A stretch of 64,000 nt of DNA from Aphelocoma coerulescens (lineage: Eukaryota > Chordata > Aves > Passeriformes > Corvidae), in NCBI RefSeq assembly GCF_041296385.1, contig NC_091034.1, positions 310,001 through 374,000 on the forward strand, written 5' to 3'. The notes beneath the pieces were generated by a model. The model was not told where the DNA came from and did not search any database. It was given only the letters and a program-made list of their open reading frames with translations. The position numbers and the translations under genes were made by a program. Below, piece after piece: positions 1 through 10,800 of this stretch. How positions within the stretch are numbered: position 1 is the first letter of the stretch; each line of letters begins with the position of its first letter.

Positions 1-1996
1 CCAGCAGTACCCAAAATCTTCCCTTTTTATTATTTTGGGTGGGTGTAATGGTTTGGAGGGGCTTGGAGCAGGTTTCCTCACCTCTGGGTCAGAAGCGAGG
101 TATCCCCATCTGACACCCCAAATTCCCTGGTGGGGTTTGGTGTGGCTGAGGATGGGGGGCTTGGAACCACAACGGGTGGGAGCTGCTGGGGGCTTCCTGG
201 GCTGTGCCTGTCCCTGGGGGATGGACTCCGGGTGGGCCTGGTGTGATCCCTCTGTGTCAATCACCTCAGTGACCCCACGTCAACTCGATGCCACCAGAGG
301 GGAAAGAGCAGGTGCATGGCTGTGGAAAAGGTGCTGCCTAAAACCTCTCCAGCTGATGTGGACACGTGCCATGGATGCAGACCGAAGGGTGGGAAGTGTC
401 ACAGGCCACATGCAGGGATGGGGACATGTACTGCCACCCCCATGAACACACGGACGTCCCACCCTGTGCTTTGCAACAGTGGCACCTTAGGGGACAAAGC
501 CCCATGGGCCGCGCAAGGCCAGGACATCACTGCTGCCGTGTCCCTCGTGTGCTGGGCTGGGGTGGCCACCAAGGCCATCCTCAGTGGCCACTGTCCATAG
601 TCTGCAGTATCCCACACTGTTGTCCCTGGTCCTGCTGTGGTGGCACTGCAGGGGCTCAGACGGGTGACACAGGTGGCCATGGGTGGCTGTCAGTGATCAT
701 GGAGCCTCAAGGCCACCACAGTGGCCGTGGTGACAGAGGTGCTGCCCACAAGCCCCCCTCTCCGGCCCCCAGAGCACCATCCCCATCCTCCTCCTGTCCT
801 TCTGTCATGCTGTCCATCCCTCTCCTGCTGTCCATTCATCCCTCTTCTTCCTTCCATCTGCCTTTCCCCTCATCCGTTTCCTCTGTCCATTCTTCCTTGC
901 ATCTCTGCATCCCTCTCCTATGTCCATCCAGCCTTTCTTCCATCCCTTCCTGCCTTTTGTGTCTTTTCATCTGTCCATACTTCCTCCCTCCTGTCTGGTC
1001 TGTTCTTCCCTCCATCCTTTGGTCCCTCACTTCCCTGCTTCTTTTCAGCCTTTCCTTCTATCCTTGGGTCCTTTCCTCATTCTGTCCATCTTTCCATCCA
1101 CCCATCATTCCTTCCTTCCATTCTTAGAGCCGTCATTCCTTCCATCTGTCATTTCTTCTGTCTATCCTCTTGTCCATCCTTCCTTCCATCCTTGACCCCT
1201 CCTTCCTTCTGTCTTTCCTGTCTTTCTTGTCTCTTCTTCCTCACTTACTTCTATCTGTCCTTGTGTCCATCCTTCTTTCCCTCCCTCTTCCCATCCATTT
1301 TTCTTTCCTGCTCATCCACCCTTCCATTCGTCCCTCCCTTTCCATCCATCCTTCTGTCCATCCCTTTCCTTCTCCTGTTTGTCGTTCTCTCTGTCCTTCC
1401 ATCCTTCATCCCTTTCCTACTTCCACCTGTCCTTATGTCTGTCCTTTCCTAGTTCCAGGTCTCCCTTGGTTTCTCTCTTTATTTCCATCTCTTTCCTACT
1501 TCCGTCTGTTCTGTCCATCTGTTCTTTGTCCCTTTCCTATTTCCTTCCTCCTCTTCCCTTGTTTCCTTCTCTCCGTTTGTCTGTCCATTTCCTACTTCCC
1601 TCCTTCCCTCTTTTCCTTTTGTCTGTCCATCCCATCATCCCTCTCTTCCCCCAGTCCATCCTTCTATCCATCACTACCTTCTCACCTCCATCTCTTTGCC
1701 TTCCAGCCTTCCCTCTGTCCATCCTTCCTCCTGTCCCTCCCTTTCCTCTGCTCTCTCCATCCTCCTGTCCATGCTCCCTTTCCCCATTTCCCCTGGGGCG
1801 CTGACCCACACTTTGGTGGATGAGGATGAGCCACAGGGTCTCCCATCGTTCTTCCTCCACCCCACCCTCCTCCTCCTCTGTGACTCCAGCCCCCCATTCT
1901 TCATCTGGACACGAGGTGCCAGGGGTACCCCCTCACTCTGTTCCTCCCCCCCAGCTCTAGTCTGACCCACGCTCTCCATCCCGCCCCGGCCCCACC
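1..1996 (+). other. PHC2: PHC2 upstream intron with 1.2-kb polypyrimidine tract
   Basis: No coding exon is recognisable before the PHC2 start codon. Bases 1-780 look like ordinary unique sequence. From about 780 to 1,780 the plus strand is almost purely C and T, built from degenerate units such as CCATCCTTCCTTCTGTC. A good acceptor (C-rich tract then CAG at about 1,951-1,953) precedes the segment that carries the start codon, so the first coding exon has a short 5' UTR part and the true promoter lies left of the window. Confidence 0.6.
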
Positions 1997-4795
1997 ATGG
2001 AGAATGAGCAGCTCCCAGCCCCGGCTCCCGCCAGCAGCGCCGGTGGCACAGCCCCGACGCCCGCCAGCACCGCGGCCACGCGCCCGCCCGGGCCCCAGAT
2101 CTCCGTCTACAGCGGCATCCCCGACCGCCAGACCGTGCAGGTACGGAGCTGGGGGGCACCGCGGGGTTGGGGGGTGTCAGGGGGGTCGTGGCGCAGCCCG
2201 GGGCCACGTTTTCCCCCCCAAAGGTGATCCAGCAGGCGCTGCACCGGCAGCCCAACACAGCGGCACAGTACCTGCAGCAGATGTACGCGGCACAGCAGCA
2301 GCACCTCATGCTGCAGACGGCCGCGCTCCAGCAGCAGCACCTCACCAGCGCCCAGCTCCAGAGCCTGGCCGCCGTCCAGCAGGTATGGGCACCCCGCGGG
2401 CACCGGGGGTTGCTCGGGCCTGGCGCGCCCCTCACCTTCGGCTTTTCCCCAAGGCGAGCCTGGCAGCAAACCGGCAAAGTGGCTCCTCAGGGGGCAACGG
2501 CACCCAGCCGGCCACGGCACAGCAGCCCACGGTGAGTCCCTCAGCCGCTCGGCACCCCCCTTGCCCGTGCCCACCTGTGCCAGCACCCCACCTTTCTTCC
2601 GATGCCCTATTCCAGATCAACCTGGCGACATCACCAGCAGCGGCGCAGCTGCTGAACCGGGCGCAGAGCGTGGGGCCCGGGGCGTCGGGCATCGCTCAGC
2701 AGGCTGTGCTGCTGGGCAACACCGCCTCACCTGCCCTCACCGCCAGCCAGGCCCAGATGTACCTGCGGGCACAGATGGTAAGGGTGGGGCTGGGACACGG
2801 CACGCCTCGGCATCCTGGTTGGATGCCCATCATCCTGCTGGGGGTGTCCAGGACTCATGGAAGGCCCATCATTCTGCTGTGGGGTGCCCATGGTCCTGGT
2901 GTAGGGTGTATAAGATCCTCTAGGGTCCCTGACCCTTGAGGGTGCCCATTGCTCTGCTGTGGAATGCCAAGACCCATGGCATGCCTGAGACTCATAGGGT
3001 GCCCTCAGCCCTGCACCAGTGTGCCCAGGACCCACGGGGTAGCCATCATCCCACTGTGGGGTCCCCAGGACCCATAAGGTGCCCACTGTCTCACTGTGGG
3101 TGCCCAAGACCCATAGGGTGTCCATCATCCTGCTGTGGGGTGCCTGGGACCCATGGAAGATCCTCTGTCTTTTTGTGGGGTGCTTGGGACCCACAGGGTG
3201 CTCATCATCCAGCTTCAGGATGTCTAGGACCGATGGAGTGCCCATGGCCCCACTGTGGGGAGCCTGGGATTTACTGTAGGGTGCCTGTGATCCCACAGCA
3301 GAGTGACCAGGACCCAGGGGGTGCCTGTCATCCAGCCATGGGATGTCTGGGACTCTTAGGGTGCCCATTGTCTCACTGTGGGGTGCCCATGACTTTTAGG
3401 GTGCCCATCATCCTGTTGTGAGGTGACCAGGACCCACAGGGTGCCTGTGGCCCTGCTATGACCCTGTAGGGGTGCTCACTGCTCTGCGTAGTGTGCCCGG
3501 GACCCATGGGGAATCCATAGGGTGCCCAGAGCCTATGGGGTGCTCCCCACCCTCCTGGGGGGTCTGAGGACCCCACAGGGTGCCTGTTACAGGGTGCCTG
3601 TGAGAGTGAGGTGTGTAGACTTCATGAAGTGCCTTCACCCTGCTGGAGGAACCCGGTCCCCATATAGGGTGTCCCCCATCCCACTGGGGTTGCCCAGAGC
3701 CCCACTGGGTGCCCAAGCAGGTGCTCTTTGCCCTATAGGGTGCCCTCCACCCCACTGGGCATGCCTGTTCCTACCCTACGTAGATCGAGGGATGCCCATG
3801 TGCCAGCCTGTAGGGACACACAGGGGGGACACTCAGGATGTGCCCTCCCCGACATGGTGAGCTGTGCACCCACTCTCCCTGTCCCCAGCTCATCTTCACG
3901 CCCACGGGCCCCGTCAGCGCTGTCCGGCCCGAGAGCCCCGCGCCAGCCCCTCCACCGGCCCCACCACCCGCTCCGCCACCCACCACCCCTCAGGTGAGTC
4001 TCCCCACCCCTGCCAGCTCCCCAAAACCTGTCCTGGCACCCCTGACCCACTGCTGTTGCAGGTGCACAGCCTGGCCCTGCGCCCCGCCGGCCCCCACCTC
4101 CCCGCCCTGGCCATGAAGCCCCCCGGGGGTGCCCCTCCCCGGGCTGGCCCCCCCCGGGGGCCCCCGCCCGACCCCCCCGCCGAGCACCTCAAAAAGACCG
4201 AGGGGCACGAGGGCCGTGCCCATGGCCTGGCCCGCGCCACCGCCCCCGCTGCTGCCCACCCGCTCGTCACCCCAGGTAAGGGGCTGCTCTGGGGTGGGGG
4301 ACACCCCTGGGCGCTGGGGGAGTCACGGGCTGGTCACTCAGAAACCTGGTGATGGCCCACACTGGTGTGTCCTGTACCTTGTCACCTGTCTGGGAGGGTC
4401 TCAGCACACATAGGGATCCCAGGGTCCTGTGGGGTGCAGGGGGCTGGGGCTGTGAGGGTATGAGCCAGGGGACTCCCTGGAGTGCTGGAGCCTGGGGTGC
4501 TGCACTGGTGTGGCTCCCAAAACTGGGGACCCCCACCCTGGGACAGCCTGAGCGCAGCCCCCCACATCAGCAGCAGGAGCTGGCAAAGCTGGCTGTCCGA
4601 GGGCACCAGAGGGAAGAGATCAGAGTGAGCAGCAGCCTCCTGGAGGGAGATCCTGGGGGTGCCCTCATTGGGGCTGAGGTGCTGGTGGTGAGGGGGGATC
4701 CCTGTCCCCATCGCTGTCCCCGCAGCCTATGCTCCGCTGCAGCCCCCCCAGTTCCTGCAGCAGCCGCCGAAGCCGATGCAGCCGCAGCCACCACC

Positions 4796-4836
<41 letters not shown>

Positions 4837-7800
4837 TCGTCATCCAGCAGCAGCAGCAGCAGCTGGGCCCCCGTGGGCAGCTCACCTCGGGCCCCCCCGC
4901 CGCCCCCCAGCTCCAGCCCCTGCCCCCCGTCAGCCCTGGCCCGGCCCCCCAGCCCAAAACAGGGGTACCCCAGGGAGTGGGGGGCGAGGGCGGCCCCCCC
5001 AACGGGCACCCCGGCTGCCATGCTGCCCCCCGCAAGTTCCAGCACGCCTCGGCTGTCATCCTGCAGCTGCAGCCCGCCGGCCCCACGGTGAGGGGCCCTC
5101 AGACCTCCCCCCAAACCCTCATGGTGAGGGGCCCCCAAACATCCCCCCAAAGCCTCCCTAAGCCTCCCACCAAACTCCCCCAAACCCTCTCGGTGAGAGG
5201 CCCCCAAATTCTTCCAAACTCTCACGCTGACAGACCCCCAAACTTCCCCCAAATCCTCATGGTGAGTGGCCCCCAGACTCTCACGGTGAGGGGCCCCCAA
5301 GCCCCTTGGTGGGGGGAGCTCAGGGGAGGGAAGGAGGAATGGGGGCACTGGAGTGGGAATGGGGGATGTTGGGGAGTCAGATGTGTGCACACGCGCGTGG
5401 GTGTGCAAGTGCACAATCACTGCACACGCGTGTGTGCTTGTGCGTTCCTGCCCTGTGCATGGGGACCCAGTCACGTCAGTCTGCAGGTGTGCAGGTGTGC
5501 ACGCTCAGGCCACGCTGCACGTGTGTACCCGCTCCATGCACGTGTGCGTGTATCTGCCCCGTGCACACCTGGGCGCACAGGTTTGCCCCATCCATGCACA
5601 CTTCTGTGTCTCTGTGTACCTGGTCCTGTGACATGGGGAGCGTGCGGCAGATCCGTGTGTGTCTGATCCACGCACGCGCGTACGCGTGGCCCGGATCCGC
5701 ACACGTGTGTGTGCACAGCTTTGCCAGATGCATGCACATGCATGTATGCACATGTGCACGTGTGTCTGCTCCGTGCATGCGTGTGCGTCCTCGCTCCAGG
5801 TCCGTGCATGTGCATGTACACGTGTGTGTCAGATCCATGTGTGTGCCCGGTCCACGCACACGAGTGCAGACGTGTTTGCCCGACCCACGTGTGCACACAT
5901 GTGCTTGATCCCCGCGTGTCTGCTCTGTGCATGTGTGTGACGCTCACACCAGACCCACACACGTGTGTGTTTGTGGGAGTGTGTGCAGGCTCCGTGCGCG
6001 TCTGTGCAAATGTGCATGCCAGATCAGGTGTGTCAGGACACGTGTGCCTGACTGCGACACGCGTGTGTGCATGTGCATACCCGCTCCAGGCACAGCCCTG
6101 TGTGTGACCCATGCACGAGTGTGCACGCTCCACCCCTGCAGGCGCATGCCCCTGTGCCACCTGCACGCGCACCTGCCCTGACGCCCTTCCGTGCGTGTGC
6201 ACACCTGACCCTGCCCCACGCGTGTCCCTGCCACCACAGCCCCCCCTCGGGGTCCCCGAGGGTGCCCGCCGGGACCCGCTGCCCGTGCAGAGGAGCGCCG
6301 AGAGCCCGCCTGCCGCCCCGCCGCAGCCCCCCGCCCTCTCGCCGCCCGCCGCCCCCCCGGGCCCCGACACCCCTGAGGGCGAGCGGCCCCCCACGCACGG
6401 TAAGCCCCCGCCCCACTCCCACAGGCACCCACTCATGGGGTTAAGCAGCCCCATCCCCGTAAGCCGCAGCAGGGAGACGTCGAGGCCGGGCCGTGCGCGG
6501 GGGGTGGTCCCTCATCCCACGCGTGTCCGCGGTGCCCCCCACGGCTGGCACGGGGGATGCGGGCCGGGTGCAGCGCCCGCCGCTGGCGGGGCCCGGGCGC
6601 TTCGGCCTCCCGCACGGAGGGCGCGCGCGGGGCGGGGCCGTGGCCGCGCCCCTCTCGGTGACGCGGGCCTGGCGCGCGCTGGGGGGGCGGGGTCACGCCC
6701 GCACGGGAACGGCTCCGCCCCCGAGGGGCCGCGGGAGGCGGGACCGGGCGGGGGAGGCGCGGCCGCGCCCCGAGGCTCCGCCCCCCCCGCGGGCCGGGTG
6801 CGCGCGGCAGCGGCGGCCGCCAATGGGCGCGCGGGGGCGTGTCCGGGCCGGGCCCCGCCCCCGCCGCCGCCTTTGTCCCCGCTCGGCCCTGGCCCCGCTC
6901 CCGGCGCCGCTCCCGCCGCATCCCCGGCCCGGCCCCCCCCCCCCCCCCGCCATGGACCCCCCGACCCGCTGAGCGCCCGGTGAGTGAGCGCCGGCCGCGG
7001 GGGCCCGGCCCGGCCCGGGGCGGTGGCGGCGGCGGCTCTGACCTCACTTCCGCATCCGCCCCCGGCCCCGGTCCGGCCCCGCGGCCCGGGCGAGGGAGGG
7101 GCGGGGGCAGCGGGAGCCGCCGCCGGACAAAGGTGATGGGGCTGCCGGGGCCTGCGCGGCCTGAGGGCCCCGTCGGGCCGGGGCGGCCTCGAGGGGAGAG
7201 CAGCCGGGGCGGGCTGGGGCTATCGGGCCTCACTGGGCTGTGCTGTGGTTTTACCGGAGTGTACTGGGGTTTACTGGGATCTTACGGGCGTAGATCGAGC
7301 TCTGCTGCGGCTTTATCGGGATGTACTGGGGCCTTACTGGGGTAGTTCTGGCCTTTCTTGGGTCGTACCGGGCTTTGCTGGGGAGGATAGCGGCTTTCCG
7401 GGCTTGATCGAGCCTTGTTAGGGCCTTACTGGGGGCGGTCGGGGCTTTCCGGGCTAGATCGAGCCCTGCTGGGGCCGTACTGGGGCAGACGCGGCCTTAC
7501 TGATGCCGTTCAGAGACGCACTGAGGCTCTGCTGGTCCTTCCTGCGGTCTCTTGGGAGTGCCTGGACCCCTCCGGTTTTTTGGGGGGGGCCCCTTTAACT
7601 CCTTTCCCAGCCCCTCGGGGGCCGCCCGGGGCGCTCTGGGCGGCACTGGTGGCACTGGGAGCGGCAGCAGCTGCTCCCCGTTCCAGCTGTATGGAAATCG
7701 CGGTCCCGCGTCAGCGCCGGCGTCAGCGCCCGCCCCTCAGCCGCGCGTGTCCCCGCTGTCCCCAGAGCCCCCCGAGCGCCTCCATGCGCAGCCCCGCATT

Positions 7801-10800
7801 CCCGGGATGACCTCGGGCTCCGGCAGCGCTGCCGCCACCGTCGCCGGCGCCGCCCCCCACAATGGTGAGAACAAACCGCCCCAGGCCATCGTGAAACCCC
7901 AGATCCTCACGCACGTCATCGAGGGCTTCGTCATCCAGGAGGGCGCCGAGCCCTTCCCGGTAACGTATCCCGCTCTCCAGAGCCGGGGGTGGGCGCGGTG
8001 AGAGGGGGCTCGTGGATTTGGGGCGTTGGGAGTGGGGTGCACAGACGGGCTTGAACCCCCCCCCCCCCCCCCCCAAATCCTCCCCTGCTTCGTCATTCGG
8101 GAAAGGGCTGATCTGTTCCCGGTAACATATCCCGCAATCTGTAGTTTTATCCCATGATTTGGGGGCTTGGGAAAAGGGCTTCTGGATTCGGGGGTCCGGA
8201 GGGGTAACCCCTAATCCCAGCCCAGGCCATCGAGCAGTTTGTCATCCAGGAAGGGCAGAATCATTCCTGGTAAGGTATCCCCCTGTCCCTACTCCGATCT
8301 TGGGGTTTGGGGTTTTGGGAAGGGTCTTTTGGATTTGGGGATCTGGAGGAGTAACCCCAAATCTTCCCCCATGTGAGTGAGCACAGGTGCTGGTGGTGAG
8401 GGGGGATCCTTGTCAGAAAGGGATCCCTGCCCCAGAAAGGGGCAGAACTGTACCCAGTAATGTATTCCTCTATCCCTACCCATATTCCTGGGTTGGGGTG
8501 TTGAAAAGGTGCTTCAGGATTTTGGGGGATTGTATGTGGGGCACCCAGACCCTCATGAACCCCTAAATCCTCCCCCATGTTACTGAGCATTTTGTCATTC
8601 AGGAAGGGGCTGAGCTGTTCCTGGTGATGTATCCCCCCCCTTTCCCTGTCTGCACTCCTGGGCTTGGGGAGCTGGGAAGGGGCATCCAGATTTGAGGGGG
8701 TTGGGAGGAGTAACTTCAAATCCTCCCCCCACATCACTGAGGGCTCCATGATCCAGGAAGGGGCTGAGACAGTCCAGGTAACATTTCCCTTCATCCATAC
8801 ACTTACTCTTGGATTTCAGGGGTTGAGAATGGTGCAGCCACCATTCTGAGCCCCAAATCCTACCCCATGTCGTTGAGCACTTCATTATCCAGGAAGGCGC
8901 AGAACCATTCCCAGTAATGTATCCTTCTATCCCTACCCATATTCGTGGGTTTGGGATGTTGAGAGAGGACTTCTGGATTTGGGGGAGTTGGGAATGGGGC
9001 TACTATGAACCCCAAATGGACACCCATGTTATTGAGCACTTTGTCATAAAGGAAGAGGCTGAGCCCTTCCCAGTAACATATCCCAACATCCATACCCTTG
9101 TTCCTGGGTTTGGGAGGTTGGGAATGGGGCACCCACCACCATGAACCCCCAAATCCTCACCCATATAATCAAGGACGTCATCCAGGAAGGGGCAGAACCA
9201 TTCCCAGTAATGTCTCTCTCTGCATCCTTATTCTGAATTTGAGGGTTTGGGAATGGGGCACCCTGACAGTTGTTAGACCCCGAATCCTCACCCATGTTAC
9301 TGAGCATTTCCATCATCCGGGAAGACACAGAACTGTTCCCAGCAGCGTATCTGTTGTCCTTCCTGGAGATGAGGGATTGGGAAGGGGGCATCAGGATTTG
9401 GGGGGTTGGGAGTGGGTCACTCAGACAGTTGTGAACCCCCAAACCCTTGCCCTTGTTACTGATCACTTCAGCGTCTGGGAAGGGGCAGATACATTCCTGG
9501 TAACAAATCCTCCTCTCCCTATCCTTGCTCCTGGATTGGGGCGTCAGGAGTTGGTCACTCAAAGAATTGTTAGACCCCGAATCCTCACTCAGATTTTCAC
9601 CCAGGAAGGTGCAGAGCTGTACCTGGTGACACATTCCCCTCTCCTTACCCTCATCCCTGACGTGGGTGGTTGGGATGGTCCACGGCAGCCCCGTGCCGCG
9701 GGCAGGGCTCCGCGTGGCGCAGGGCGCGGGTGCAGCCAGGTGTGTTGTGCAGGTGGGCCGCTCCTCGCTGCTGGTGGGGGCCCTGCACAAGCAGTATGCG
9801 CAGGAGCTGCTGCCGGACAAGCTCCCGCCGCAGGACAACACCACCACCACCGACTCGGACATGGAGGAGCCGTACCTGCAAGGTAGCGCCCGGGCCCCCA
9901 GCCCGCCCAGCCCCTGGGAGCCCCTCGGGATTTCCCCCGGAGCCCCCTGGCTGAGCTGGCTGGTTTCTCTCTCTGGGTGTCCCTCCACGCCCCCCAGAAT
10001 CCAAAGAGGAGGGCAACCCCCCCAAGTTGAAGTGTGAGCTCTGCGGCCGCGTTGACTTCGCCTACAAGTTCAAGCGCTCCAAGCGCTTCTGCTCCATGGC
10101 CTGTGCCAAGAGGTAACCCCAAAATCCACCCAACAAAGGGAACCCTAAAACCCACCCATCCCCTCCTTGGTGGGGTACAGGTAGCCCCAAAACCCACTCA
10201 ACAGAGTAGAGGTAACCCGAAAATCCACCCAGTCCCCTCCTCAGCAGGATAGAGGTAGCCCCAAAATCAACCCAGCAGGGTAGAGGCAACCCCAAAACCC
10301 ACCTGACAGAGCAGATGTAACCCCAAAACTCATCTGGACCTTCTTCAGCAGAGTAGAGGTACCCCAAAATCTACTTGACAGAGTAGAGGTAACCCCAAAA
10401 ATTCACGGAGGGAGGGGGTGGGAGTAACCCCAAAATCCCCTCAACAGGAGTAGAGGTAGTCCCAGAAATGCACCTGTCAGGGTAAAGGTCAGCATGGTTG
10501 GGGTAACCCCAAAAAATCCACCCAGCAATGGAGAGATAGCCCCAAAATCTACCTGCTAGGGTGGGGGTAACCCCAAAATCCACCCTCCCCCTCTTCTCCA
10601 GTGGAGTAGATGTATCCCCAGAATCCCCCCCCGCGGGGCGGGGACCCCTCTGTGACCCGTGGCTCCATGGCAGGTACAATGTGGGCTGCACAAAGAGGGT
10701 GGGGCTGTTCCACCCCGATCGCAGCAAACTCCAGAAACCGGGGGGGCCCCCCCACGGGCGGCGCCGCAGCTGCAAAGGGACCCTGCCCCCCCTGAGCAAG

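Noticed and set aside
366..1823. Overlapping Ser/Pro/Leu-rich open frames at the left end
   Set aside because: Encoded by the polypyrimidine tract; composition explains the lack of stops.
5222..6454. Cys/His-rich open frames on both strands in PHC2 intron 7
   Set aside because: Produced by the alternating TG/CA/CG tract; no conserved cysteine spacing and no splice structure.
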